Origin: Chersky-299 sp963749535
Lineage (GTDB): Bacteria; Actinomycetota; Thermoleophilia; RBG-16-64-13
Direction: 5' to 3'
NCBI GenBank assembly: GCA_963749535.1
Contig: CAVVNF010000018.1
Location: 62,001 to 126,000 of the forward strand
DNA length: 64,000 nucleotides
Shown here: in pieces, positions 43,309 to 53,805 of the stretch
Layout of the letters: each line of letters opens with the position of its first letter
Position numbering within the stretch: position 1 is the stretch's first letter
The notes under the pieces: model-generated
What the model was told of the DNA's origin: nothing
The model's database searches: none
Seen by the model: the letters and a program-made list of their open reading frames with translations, nothing else
Program-made: the position numbers and the translations under genes

Positions 43309-44854
43309 TCATATCTCGAACCTTACGCCTTGGGCGAGCGGGAGGTCGGAGCCGTGGTTTATCGACACGGTTTGTCGCCTGGCATAAGCTTTCCACGCGT
43401 CGCTCCCGCTCTCGCGGCCTCCACCGGTCTCCTTCTCCCCGCCGAAAGCCCCGCCGATCTCGGCGCCCGCTGTGCTCGTGTTTACGTTGGCCAGGCCGCA
43501 ATCGGACCCACGATGCGATAAGAAGATACTCTTCCTCGTGCAGATTGCTGGTGAAGATCGCCGAAGACAGGCCTTGGGGAACGTCGTTATGCAGCCTGCA
43601 CGCCTCTTCGATGTCCCGGTAGCGCATCACATAAAGGAGCGGCCCGAACGTCTCTTCCCGGACCATGTCCATTCCCGGGTCCGCCTCAATGATGGCGGGC
43701 ACGACATAGTGGCCTCCTTCGCAGCCCGGCACCGTCGCCCGACCGCCGCCGAAGACCAGCCGGCCGCCTTGGCCGACCGCTCGCCGCGTCGCCTCCAGGT
43801 AGGTCTCCGCTGCACCCTCGTCGATGAGCGGCCCGACAAGCGTCTCCGCCAGCAGAGGATCGCCCACGCTCGCGTGCTCGTATGCCCGGACGAGGCGCTC
43901 CAAGAAGCGGTCATACACGCTCTCGTGGAGGAGCAGCCGCCGGGTAGAGGTGCAGCGCTGGCCCGCCGTCGCGAGGGCACCGAAGGCCACCCCTTTCAGC
44001 GCTACGTCGAGGTTTGCCTTGTCACTCACGATGACCCCATTGTTCCCGCCCAACTCGAGCAAGGCTCTGCCCACCCGTCGGCCCACGATCTCGGCTACCT
44101 TCTTTCCTGTGGCCACCGAACCCGTGAACGACACCAACGGCAGGCGTCTATCTTCCAGCAGCATAGTGCCGATGTCCGGTCCACCGCCGACAAGCAAGGA
44201 GAAGATGGGAGGCAGGGAGTGGCGCTCCAGGACCCTGGCGACGATACTCGTGACCGCGACCGCGACAAGTGGAGTACGCGAAGACGGCTTCCAGATCACT
44301 GCGTCCCCGACCACGGCGGCGATGAAGGCGTTCCAGGACCATACCGCGCACGGGAAGTTGAACGACGTGACCACCGCCACGACCCCCAGAGGATGCCACT
44401 GCTCATACATGCGGTGGTGAGGCCGCTCGCTGGCGATAGTGAGACCGTAGAGTTGCCGGGAGAGTCCACCCGCGAAACCAGCAAGATCGATCATCTCTTG
44501 AACCTCGCCTTGGCCTTCGCTGAGCGTCTTCCCGGCTTCCAGGGAGACCAGTAGGCCCAACTCGCGCTTGCATGCGGCCAATTCCTTGCCTATCTCCGCG
44601 ACTATCTCGCCTCGCTTGGGAGCAGGAACGTCCGCCCACCTAGCCGCGGCAGCAAGTGACGTCTCGCTGACCCGCGCAAAATCCGATGCACCGGCAGCGC
44701 TCACCCGACCGAGGGGAGCTCCGTTCACGGGAGAGAAACACTCCAGGATTTGCCCCTTCGGATCCTCATGCCACGCGCCGTCATACACGCCCGGATTCGT
44801 CTCTCGGAGCGAGAACCTGGTGGTCACGAGGTGCTTGGCTTCCGCGAACTGCAT
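43309..44854 (-). CDS. Aldehyde dehydrogenase, ALDH7 (aminoadipate-semialdehyde) type (frameshifted)
   Basis: About 514 residues. It starts at ATG 44854 (MQFAEAKHLVTTRF). Motifs: TSFNFPCAVWSWNAFIAA, ELGGNNGVIVSDKANLD, nucleophile in ATAGQRCTSTRR, and EETFGPLLYVMRY. A shift near 43495 leads into NVNTSTAGAEIGGAFGGEKETGGGRESGSDAWKAY, typical of the ALDH7 group. The stop is TGA at 43309-43311. ALDH7 enzymes oxidise 2-aminoadipate semialdehyde in lysine breakdown, though bacterial members vary. It is transcribed away from the phosphate transporter. Confidence 0.83.
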
Positions 44855-44955
44855 GGTGTGCTCCTTCCTGGTGCGGCTACCGGCGATGATAGCGCGGCGC
44901 CCGGACACGCGTGTAGACAAAGGTGTTCGGGGGTGCCCGAACGGCCAGCCGGTGG

Positions 44956-44984
44956 TTGCTGGCGGGCTGATGTTCTTCTATCAT
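44956..44984 (+). promoter_or_regulatory. Candidate promoter of the PiT phosphate transporter gene
   Basis: TTGCTG (44956-44961), a 17-base spacer and TATCAT (44979-44984) lie 118 bp before the GTG start at 45103. No PHO box-like direct repeat was recognised. Confidence 0.45.
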
Positions 44985-45102
44985 GGGTCCCGGTCAAAAT
45001 CGGGATGGTCGCGCGCCGCGGGCCCGCGGTCCGCTCGCAGACGTGTCAAGCAGGGGGCTTCACTGGATCGTCCATGCGGATAGAAGAGCGTAGCGTGAGG
45101 CT

Positions 45103-46125
45103 GTGAGTGGTGGCACCTGGCAACTGATCGCAGTTGTAGCCGTAGCTCTCATCTTCGGTATGCTGAACGGTTTTCATGACGGCTGTAACGCCGTCTCGAC
45201 GGTTATCTATACCGGCGCTCTGAAGCCCAGGTACGCAATCGGAATCTCCGCCATTTTCAACTTCATCGGTCCCCTAGTGATGGGGGTGGCCGTTGCCACC
45301 ACCATCGGGGGCGTGATAAAGGCCGGCGACGCGACCGCGCCTCTCGTGGTCGCCGCGCTGCTGGGGGCCATCGTGTGGGAAGTGCTCACCTGGTGGTGGG
45401 CTCTGCCCGTCAGTTCGTCGCACGCGTTGGTGGGTGGGCTGATCGGCGCCGGTCTCGCCGCGTTAGGTCCGAGCGGGATCGGCTGGAGCAAGGTCATCCT
45501 CGTCTTCGCGGCTCTCTTTCTTTCGCCTTTTCTGGGCATCATCACCGGGTACGTGGTCATGAGACTGAGCCGGCTGTTCTTCTCGAAGATGCGGATGGAC
45601 ATCGCCCGGGCGGACAGGTTCTACAAAAGGATGCAGATCCTTTCGTCGAGTTGGGTGTCGTTCAGTCACGGGTCAAACGACGCCACGAAAGTCATGGGCA
45701 TAATCGTGATCTTCTTGGCCGCCCAAAAGAGCTTGGGAGTGACAGACTACGTGCACAAGCACGGCATTCCGCTGTGGGTGATCCTGGCCGCGGCCGCGGC
45801 CATGGCCATAGGCACGTTCATCTCCGTCCGTTCTTTCCGCTTGATTAGGACCCTAGGGGAGAAGATCACAACGTTACATCCAATCAACGGCTTCAGCGCC
45901 GAAACCGGGGGGGCGATAGTCATCCAGATAGCCTCTCTGTTTGGGCTGCCGGTTTCGACCACTCACGTCGTCACCTCGGCCGTCACCGGTACCGGCCTGG
46001 CGAGCAAATTGGGCGGAGTAAGCTGGAAAGTCTTCCGTGCTATCATGCTGGCCTGGGTGGTTACCTTGCCTTTCTGCGCGATCATGGCGGCCGTTTTCTA
46101 CTACATCCTCAAAGCCGTGTGGTAG
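45103..46125 (+). CDS. pit: PiT-family inorganic phosphate transporter
   Basis: A 340-residue membrane protein with about 9-10 helices. The duplicated PiT signature is seen twice: GMLNGFHDGCNAVSTVI near the start and SFSHGSNDATKVMGII in the middle. The GLPVSTTHVV block near the end and ALPVSSSHALVGG are the paired re-entrant segments. It carries metal-phosphate or phosphate with H+ or Na+. A GTG start is used. It is 46 bp upstream of its usual partner, a DUF47 protein. Confidence 0.92.
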   Translation: MSGGTWQLIAVVAVALIFGMLNGFHDGCNAVSTVIYTGALKPRYAIGISAIFNFIGPLVMGVAVATTIGGVIKAGDATAPLVVAALLGAIVWEVLTWWWALPVSSSHALVGGLIGAGLAALGPSGIGWSKVILVFAALFLSPFLGIITGYVVMRLSRLFFSKMRMDIARADRFYKRMQILSSSWVSFSHGSNDATKVMGIIVIFLAAQKSLGVTDYVHKHGIPLWVILAAAAAMAIGTFISVRSFRLIRTLGEKITTLHPINGFSAETGGAIVIQIASLFGLPVSTTHVVTSAVTGTGLASKLGGVSWKVFRAIMLAWVVTLPFCAIMAAVFYYILKAVW

Positions 46126-46171
46126 GCGGCGCCAGCGCGATATCGGTCGGTCGAGACGAAAAGAGGCACAC

Positions 46172-46891
46172 ATGGCGAATTCACGTTTGAACAGAATACG
46201 TCGCTCTCTCGGAGGGGAGACTACCCTCGTGGGCGCTATCGACGCCATGGGTAAGGAACGCGAGGAACAGATACTCGAACGCGTAGCCGAGTTCACGGAG
46301 CGCGTGGTGGTCATAGTGTCGAAACTTCAAGACGTGGTCCAACGCTTCTCGGCCGAGGAGTACTCCGAGCTCGCGGCTGCGGCCCAGGAATTGGACAGGC
46401 TGGAAAGTGAGGCCGACACGGCCAAAGACCTGATCCTCGACCGGCTGGCCATGGGCGGGATATTCCCGATGCACACCTCGGACCTGGCTCGACTGGTTGG
46501 CTCAATGGACGGCATCGCCAATCTGTCCGCCGGAGCTGCCGACCGTATCGTGATGAGACGCCTGACTCTGCCGACCCGGGTCAAAGAGCTGCTCGTCGAG
46601 ATGATCAACGTGGACATGATGGCTGTTGAGCGGCTTCGCGACGCGGTGCTCGCCCTGGAGCGGGACCTGCGGGAGGCCATCACCATCGCGAACTCCGTCG
46701 ACAAGATCGAGAGCCGCGCCGACGACGTGTTCGCCGACATCTACCATCTGATGTTCGACATGGACACCGATTTCAAGACCTTCCACCAACTGAAGGCCAT
46801 CATCGAGCGTCTCGAGTCGATCGCCGATCGCTGCAGCCAGAATGCGGAGCTCATCAGGCATATGGCGTTGGAGTATCTGGAGACAGATTAG
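46172..46891 (+). CDS. DUF47/PhoU-like protein, PiT partner
   Basis: A 239-residue helical protein with the DUF47 (YkaA/PitA accessory) pattern. The repeated E/D-rich helices include ELDRLESEADTAKDLILDRL and DKIESRADDVFADIYHLMF, comparable to PhoU metal-binding repeats. It follows the transporter on the same strand. Such proteins regulate PiT activity. No membrane helix is present. Confidence 0.88.
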   Translation: MANSRLNRIRRSLGGETTLVGAIDAMGKEREEQILERVAEFTERVVVIVSKLQDVVQRFSAEEYSELAAAAQELDRLESEADTAKDLILDRLAMGGIFPMHTSDLARLVGSMDGIANLSAGAADRIVMRRLTLPTRVKELLVEMINVDMMAVERLRDAVLALERDLREAITIANSVDKIESRADDVFADIYHLMFDMDTDFKTFHQLKAIIERLESIADRCSQNAELIRHMALEYLETD

Positions 46892-46928
46892 GCCGCCGGG
46901 GCGTTTGAGCGAGGGGGGAGGCAGCGTC

Positions 46929-47733
46929 GTGAAGATCGGCTTGGCGCAGCTCAACTCGCGGGACGACAAAGAGCGCAACCTTGCCGCCGCCGAGGCGGCC
47001 ATTGACCGGCTCGTCGCCCAAGGCGCCGATTTGGTCATGCTTCCCGAGATGGTCAACTTCCTAGGCTCCGACCTCGACAACGCGCGGGCTGCGGAGCCCA
47101 TTCCCGGGCCCGAGCACGGACAGGCTTCAAGCAAAGGCCCGGGAGCACGGAGTCTTTCTCCACTGCGGGAGCATCATCGAGTCGCGCGACGGACGGCTCT
47201 ACAACACGAGTGTGGTCTTCGATCGAACCGGCGCCGAGGTCGCGCGTTACAGCAAGATCCACTTGTTCGATGTGGAGCTGCCGGACGGCAAGGTCTACAA
47301 GGAGTCCGCCGCCATCACGCCCGGCGCCGAAGTGGCCACCTTCGAGTGCGAGGGTCTCACAGCCGGCCTTGCCATCTGCTACGACCTGCGCTTTCCCGAG
47401 CTGTTCAGAGCCCTCGCCGATCGGGGAGCACACCTATTGTTGGTGACCGCCGCCTTCACCGTCACCACCGGCAAGGACCAGTGGGAGCCCCTGCTCCGGA
47501 CCCGCGCTATCGAGAACGGATGCTACGTGGCGGCCTGCGGACAGTGGGGAACGTCTCCGCCGAGCAACCAATGCTATGGTCACAGCATGGTGGTGGATCC
47601 GTGGGGAATGATCGCGGCGCAATGCCACGAGGGCGCGGGCACGCTCGTGGCCGAGCTGGACATGGATTACCTGCGCGCGGTACGTGTGAGGCTCCCCGTG
47701 CTCAGGCACCGGCGCAAGGATCTGTTCGCATAA
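46929..47733 (+). CDS. Carbon-nitrogen hydrolase, nitrilase family (omega-amidase-like, one frameshift)
   Basis: About 267 residues. The catalytic Glu-Lys-Cys triad is clear: LPEMVNF, YSKIHLFDVE and ICYDLRFPEL. A shift near 47115, where GPEHGQ loses frame, leads into KAREHGVFLHCGSIIE. The start is GTG 46929 after GAGGGGGGAGG. Members hydrolyse omega-amides such as 2-oxoglutaramate or deaminated glutathione. The gene ends 74 bp from a convergent CoA-transferase gene. Confidence 0.85.
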
Positions 47734-47783
47734 CGAGCGACCCTAGGTCGATCCCCTCAACACACACACCGCCGTTCCGCGAC

Positions 47784-47801
47784 GGGCCCGGTCGCGGGCC
47801 C
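47784..47801. terminator. Hairpin between convergent genes
   Basis: GGGCCCG-GTCG-CGGGCCC forms a 7-bp GC stem with a 4-base loop, followed by TGTCTTCT on the plus strand. It lies between the nitrilase-family gene (plus) and the CoA-transferase gene (minus). The T-run is imperfect. Confidence 0.5.
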
Positions 47802-47807
47802 TGTCTT

Positions 47808-49692
47808 CTAGAAGTCCATGTCGAAGTGGAACACGCCCTCGCTCAGGTTGCTCCGTACCTTGAGGCCGCTGTGGTTGAACACCGCCTGCATCGCTTTGTT
47901 GTCGCGCAGCACCTCGGCCGTGAAGCCAGCGATACCGTTACGCTTGGCGATGTTCACCAGATGCTTCAGGATGAACGTGCCGATGCCGCGGTTCTGCCAG
48001 GCGTCGCGTACCACGAACGCCACCTCGGCCCGGTTGGTCTTCGGGTCCAGGTAGTAGCGGCCGACGCAGATGATCTCTTCTCCGTAGGCTTCGGGCAGTG
48101 TGCCCACCATCGCTACCTCGTTCCGGTGGTCGATGTAGACGAAGTTGCGTACCTGCTTCCGCGGGATACGCTTCATGTGCGACATGTACCGGTAGTAGAC
48201 CGTCTCCTTCGACAAGGCGTAGAACAGGTCGCGCGTCCCGGCCTCGTCCGTGGGATGGATGGGGCGGAAGCTGACCAATGTTCCGTCGTCCAGGAGCATG
48301 GTGGTGCGGAGCTCCTTCGGTCCGATGAAGATCTTGCCCTCGACGTCCGCCATCTCGGGGCGCAGATATTTGTACTCGATGGCCTTCGCTAACAGTTCCT
48401 CGCGAAAATCGGGATGGGCGATGCTGATGAGGGCCATCGCCCGCTCCTGCACGCTCTTGCCGTGCAGGTAAGCCACTCCGTACTCGGTGACGACGTAGTG
48501 CGCGGCGCCGCGGCTGGTGACCACGCCCGCGCCGGGAGTGAGCGTTGCCACGATCCGAGAGATCGTCCCATTCTGAGCGGTGGAGGGAAGGGCGATGATG
48601 GCGCGCCCGCCCGCCGAGCGGGCGGCGCCGCGGTTGAAGTCCACCTGGCCGCCGATGCCCGAGTAGAACTTGGTGCCCAGAGAGTCGGCGCACACCTGGC
48701 CGGTGAGGTCGATCTCCAGGGCGGTGTTGATGGCCACCATCTTGTGCTGCTGCCCGATGACGAAAGGATCGTTGACGTACTCGGTGGGGTTGAACGAGAA
48801 CATGGGGTTGTTGTCCACGTAGTCGTAGAGGCGTTTGGTCCCCATGGCGAAACTGGTGACGACCTTGCCCCGGTCGGTGGTCTTCTGGGCGCCGGTGATG
48901 ATGCCGGACTCGATCATGTCGATCACCGCGTCCGTCACCATCTCGGTGTGGATGCCCAGGTCCTTCTTGCCGCCGAGGAACTCGAGAACCGCGTGCGGGA
49001 TGCGGCCGATGCCCATCTCGAGCGTGGAGCCATCGTCCACCAGCGACGCGATGTTGCTCGCCGATGGCGCGGCTGGTCTCCGTTATCACCGGTGCGTTCA
49101 TCTCGATCGAGGGGCTCGTCCACCGGCACCAGCACGTCGAGGTCGAACACGCTGACGAAGCTGTCTCCAAGAGTGCGCGGCATCTGCGGGTTTACTTGGG
49201 CGATGACCAGGCCGGCGTTCTCGGCCGCGCTCTTCACGATGTCGACGGATATGCCGAGGCTGCACGTCCCTGCTCGTCGGGCGGCGAGACCTGGATAAGG
49301 GCCACGTCGAGGGGCATCTGCGCCGCTCTTGAAGAGCCGTGGGACATCGGAGAGGATAGATGGGCGTGTAGTCGCCGTACGCCCTCCTGGATGATGCTCG
49401 CGCACGTTGTCGGCCACGAAGAAGGTGTTGACCGAGAAGTAGTCGGCGAGGTCCTTGAACGCGTAGGGAGCCTCGCCCAAGGTGAGCAGTGGATGACCTC
49501 GGTGTCGGCCAGCTCGCTGTGCCGGGCGACCAGAGCGCGCACCAGCTGCAGCGGCTGGGCGCAGCCCGTGCCGATGAAGACCCGCTGGCCGGGCCTGATG
49601 CTGGCGACGGCCTCCTCCGGCGTGGCACGACCATGTCCTTGTACTTCTCTTGCCATGTCGACGTCGTAGCTGGGCTTGCGGTCCGCACTCAC
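47808..49692 (-). CDS. Acetyl-CoA hydrolase/CoA-transferase fused to a GNAT domain (multiple frameshifts)
   Basis: About 628 residues from a GTG at 49692. The first roughly 430 residues are a 4-hydroxybutyrate/acetate CoA-transferase-type protein (IRPGQRVFIGTGCAQPLQLV, VNPQMPRTLGDSFV, GIGGQVDFNRGA, GVAYLHGKSVQERA). The last 150 or so are a GNAT acyltransferase (FYALSKETVYYRYM, VVRDAWQNRGIGTFILKHLV). At least four shifts fall between 49050 and 49510; the part below 49040 is intact. The stop of the acyl-CoA synthetase overlaps its start (GTGA). It could move CoA among short acids, while GNAT may acetylate a partner (inference). Confidence 0.85.
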
Positions 49693-51800
49693 AGCGCACC
49701 TCCCGCGGCCAACTGGATTCGAGCGTCGGCAGCCACCGATTCCTCCCCAAGCCTCCCGACGATGAAGGGGTTGATGTCGAGCTCGGCGATCTGCGGGAAG
49801 TCGGTGACCAACTGGCTGATGCGCTGAAGCGCCTCGCCGATGGCCGCCAGATCCACGCCCGCCTGCCCCCGTACGCCCTTCGAGCAGGGCGTACGACCTC
49901 GTGCCCATGCAGCATCTGCATGGCCTCTTCCGCGGTGATGGGCGCCAGGTGGAACGTGACGTCCTTCATGACCTCCACGAAGATGCCGCCCAGGCCGAAC
50001 ATGAGCATGGGGCCGAACTGCGGGTCGCGCGTCATGCCCAGGATGACCTCGCGCCCTCGCGGCACCATCTTCTCCACGTAGACGCCTTCCAGCCGGCCTC
50101 GGGCGCGCTGCGGCCGATGCGCAGCATCATCAGCTCGAACGCGTCGCGGACCTCCTGGGCGCTGTTGAGGTTCAGCTTCACGCCGCCCATGTCGGACTTG
50201 TGGATGATGTCCGGCGAGACGATCTTCATGGCCACGGGAAAGCCGATGCGCGGCGGCGACCTCGACGGCCTCGTCCACGCGTGGTCGGCCAGCGCCCGTC
50301 CGGCACTGCGAAGTCGTACGCTTGGAGGATCTCCTTGGCCTTGACTTCGCCGACCTGGAGCCGGTCCATGCGCAACTGCCGGGAGATGATCGCGCTCGAC
50401 GCGGCGGCGGTTCACCGGGAAGCGGGTGACGACGCGCGGCGGGCGTTGCCGCCAGGCCGCGTAGTCGCACATGGCCTTGAGCGCCGCCACGGCGCGCTCC
50501 GGCGACGGGTAGTCGGGCAGGTTCGGCGCCACCAGCTCCTCGCGGCCGGGCATGACGTCCTCGCCGCCCATGAACGACGGCCAGGAGCGGCTTCTCACCG
50601 CGGGCCGCGGCGGCGATCGCCCGAGCCGTCTCCGGCGGGCTGCGTCATGGCCTGCGGCGTCAGGATCACGATGATGGCGTCCACGTTCGGGTCGTCCTGG
50701 GCGGCCTCGACGGCCACGGCGTAGCGCTCGGGATCGGCGTCGCCCAGGACGTCGATGGGGTTGCCGACACTGGCCGCCGCGGGCAGCTTCTGCGCGGAGC
50801 GCGGTGGCCGTGCCTGGGCGGAGGACGGCGACCTTCATGCCCGCGTGCTCGACTGCGTCGGCAGCCATGATGCCCGGGCCGCCGGCGTTGGTGATGATGG
50901 CCACGCGGTCGCTGGCCGGGCAGAGGCTGCATGGCGAACGCCGTGGCATAGTCGAAAGCGCCTCGAAGGTCTCCGCGCGGATGACGCCCGCGCGCTTGAA
51001 AGCGGCCCCGTAGGCGATGTCGGCGCCGGCCAGGGCGCCCGTATGCGAGGACGCGGCCTTGGAGCCGGCCGTGGTCGTCCCGGCCTTGAGCATGACGACG
51101 GGCTTGATGGCTGCCACCGGATTCGGCGACCCGCACGAACTCGTCACCCGAGGCGATGCTCTCCAGGTAGCCCACGATGACCTTGGTGTACTCGTCGTCG
51201 GCGAAGGCGGCGAGGAAGTCGGTCTCGTCGAGGTCGGCCTTGTTGCCGATGGAGAGCAGCTTGGCGAGGCCCATCTTGCGCTGCCGCTGCCCAGTCCAGG
51301 ATCGCCGTGCATAACGCGCCGGACTGCGAGAGGACCGAGATGCCGCCCTGCTCGGGCATGTGGTTGGCGAACGAAGCGTTCATCTTGTGGTGCGTGTTGA
51401 TGAGGCCCAGGCAGTTGGGGCCCATCACGCGTGCGCCGTGCGACCGTGCCAGGTCGGCGATCTCCCGCTCGAGCGCGGCGCCTTCTTGGCCGGTTTCTTT
51501 GAAGCCGGCCGTGATAATGGTAAGCGCCTTGGCACCGGCCCGAAGGGAGCTGGTCACGGCATCCTTCACGCCTCCGACGGGCACCGAAATGACGCTCATC
51601 TCGATCGGCTTGCCATATTCTTCGAGGCTTGTGTAGACCTTTTGGCCCAGAATGTCGCCACCGGAGGGGTTCACGGGGACGATGTCGCCCTCAAATCCGC
51701 CTTTGATGAGGTTGGCCGTGATCTCGTACCCGACTTTGCCGGGATTCCGAGATGCCCCCATCACGGCGACGGTCTTTGGATAGAGGAGAGACTCAAGCAT
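49689..51800 (-). CDS. ADP-forming acyl-CoA (acetyl-CoA) synthetase, fused alpha-beta (heavily frameshifted)
   Basis: About 704 codons, normal for a fused ADP-forming acetyl-CoA synthetase. The N-terminal CoA-binding domain starts MLESLLYPKTVAVMGASRNPGKVGYE. A ligase-CoA domain follows (NAGGPGIMAADAVEHAGMKV). The C-terminal ATP-grasp part includes GFPVAMKIVSPDIIHKSDMGGVKLNL and GMTRDPQFGPMLMFGLGG. More than eight shifts occur between 49850 and 51300, yet conserved blocks exist in all frames, which suggests assembly errors. It converts acyl-CoA, ADP and phosphate to acid, CoA and ATP (or the reverse). Translationally coupled to the CoA-transferase gene. Confidence 0.85.
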
Positions 51801-52527
51801 TTGGTTTCCACGTCCTCTCAAGACGACTACGGCTGGCTACGGCTGCAGAATGCGCACCCACATTGATCGCGATGACTTTCGAATGGAAAATAATTATACC
51901 CAAGGACCCATTAGACCCTTCAGTCTGTGTGTTTGCGCGCCACCTAGTTTCGAACACGAGCGGCCTCGCATCCTGTCGCGCTAGGGCTGGAGAGCCGCCC
52001 CGAGCGAACGCGACGCGCCGACACGCGCTTCTGCCTTAGAGCTCTCCAAGGGTGTACGTCACATCGCAAGACCCGGTAGGCGGTCTACCCGAGTTTTCCC
52101 GGGGTTATTCTCGGCGGCCTCGCAACGAAGTCAAGGCCGGCGGACGTATGATCGTTCTACGAAGCCTGTTGCCGCGTCTCCTCCCTGCCCATCGTGGTCG
52201 TCCCCCCGCGCTTGGGCAAGTGCCGCGAGCACACGCTCTTGGCCACTTGAGGCGATATTCGATTCAACGTTCTTGGCATTCTACCGCGTAGGCCAGTTCC
52301 TCGCCCATTTCGTTCCGGGTGTGCAAGGTAACGCCTCGCGGGGGCTGTCCCGCCGGTGGTGGCCCACTAGATTAGCGGTCGCACGTGCGGGGGACGGATG
52401 CCTATTAGAAAAGGCGAGCAAATAGTGGATTTACGACTTGTGGAACGAGTCACAAGCGGACCTGAGAAAGACCGCGCGCGGGTGCTCGTGATAGACTCTG
52501 ACGCTGCTTTCGCTGAAAGGAGCTGGC
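51801..52527. promoter_or_regulatory. Long intergenic region with a TATAAT box upstream of the acyl-CoA synthetase
   Basis: About 727 bp between divergent genes. A perfect minus-strand TATAAT lies at 51893-51898 in an AT-rich patch, a good -10 candidate for the acyl-CoA synthetase. No matching -35 is strong. Toward the right, a GAAAGGAG ribosome site precedes the NifV-like gene at 52528. No protein, tRNA or repeat was recognised in between. Confidence 0.4.
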
Positions 52528-53805
52528 ATGCAGGAGAATCTTGACGACTGTCTTCCTCTGCGCGCATCGCATAAGATCCCGCTGCTCGTAAAGATCGACA
52601 ACACCACGCTGCGCGACGGTGAGCAGACCGCGGGGGTCGTTTTCGCCAACGAGGAAAAGATACGGATCGCGAAGCTGCTCGATCAGGTGGGCGTCCATCA
52701 GATCGAGGCAGGTATCCCCACGATGGGCGGCTCTGAGAAAGAGGCCATAAGGCAGATAGCCGCTGCAGATCTCAACTGTAGTGTGTTGGCGTGGAATCGG
52801 GCCGTCGTCTCAGATGTCCAGGATTCCATCGACTGCGGCGTTGACGCCGTTGCTATCTCTATGTCGGCTTCAGACATCCACATCGAGCACAAGCTACGCC
52901 AGAACCGGGAGTGGGTGCTCGACAGGGTGCGTCAGGCCACCTTGTTCGCCAAGGAGCACAACGTCTACGTGTCGGTCAACGCAGAGGACGCCTCTCGGGC
53001 CGACATGGAATTCCTGCTTAAGTTCGCCCGCACGGCCAAGGATGCCGGAGCCGACCGCCTGCGCTTTTGCGACACGTTGGGCATCCTGGACCCGTTTAAC
53101 ACGTACATGAAGATCAAGACGCTCATCGACGTCACCGGCATGGACGTGGAGATGCACACGCACAACGATTTCGGCATGGCCACCGCGAATGCGATCGCCG
53201 GGGTCAAGGCCGGTGCCCGCTACGTCAACACCACGGTGAACGGGCTTGGCGAGCGGGCAGGCAATGCCGCGCTGGAAGAGTTCGTGATGGCCATGAAGTA
53301 CGTGGGCGGTATCGACCTTCATCTTCATACCGATCGCTTCCGGGAATTGTCCGAGTATGTGGCTCACGCGTCCAACCGGCCCATCCCCACGTGGAAACCG
53401 ATCGTCGGCGCCAACCTGTTCGTGTACGAGAGCGAGAACCGCGCCTCCGCCGCTTTGAAGGACTCCCTCACCTATGAGGTGTTTCCACCCGAAGAAGTGG
53501 GACTGCAGCGCGCGTTCATGCTGGGCAAGTACTCGGGCGTGGACACCCTGAAGGTCAAACTAGCCGAGTACCGGCTTGATGCCACCGATGCCGAGGCCGC
53601 TGCGCTCACGATGCGCATCCGCTCCCGGAGCATCGAGCTGAAGCGGGCGCTTTTCGACGAGGAGCTACTGGACATCTACCGTTCCGACATCGAGAACGTG
53701 CGCGAAGAATGTCGCGACGCAGCGGCCGACGGCGTAGACATGGTCGGCGTGGCCGCGCGAGACGCGGCCGCTTCGTTGGCGGAGGTGGCTGATGATCAAT
53801 CCTAG
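52528..53805 (+). CDS. NifV/Re-citrate-synthase-like protein with degenerate C-terminal motif
   Basis: A 425-residue HMGL-like (alpha-IPMS/homocitrate synthase) protein. The barrel is standard: NTTLRDGEQTAGVVF, the metal site in MHTHNDFGMATANAIAG and NTTVNGLGERAGNAALEE. In the subdomain, however, the family motif HESGIHxDG is YESENRASA, so both conserved His residues are gone. A C-terminal tail of about 40 residues is Ala/Asp-rich. It overlaps the intact paralogue by 14 bp. It may be a non-catalytic or altered partner subunit (inference). Ribosome site GAAAGGAG. Confidence 0.8.
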   Translation: MQENLDDCLPLRASHKIPLLVKIDNTTLRDGEQTAGVVFANEEKIRIAKLLDQVGVHQIEAGIPTMGGSEKEAIRQIAAADLNCSVLAWNRAVVSDVQDSIDCGVDAVAISMSASDIHIEHKLRQNREWVLDRVRQATLFAKEHNVYVSVNAEDASRADMEFLLKFARTAKDAGADRLRFCDTLGILDPFNTYMKIKTLIDVTGMDVEMHTHNDFGMATANAIAGVKAGARYVNTTVNGLGERAGNAALEEFVMAMKYVGGIDLHLHTDRFRELSEYVAHASNRPIPTWKPIVGANLFVYESENRASAALKDSLTYEVFPPEEVGLQRAFMLGKYSGVDTLKVKLAEYRLDATDAEAAALTMRIRSRSIELKRALFDEELLDIYRSDIENVREECRDAAADGVDMVGVAARDAAASLAEVADDQS

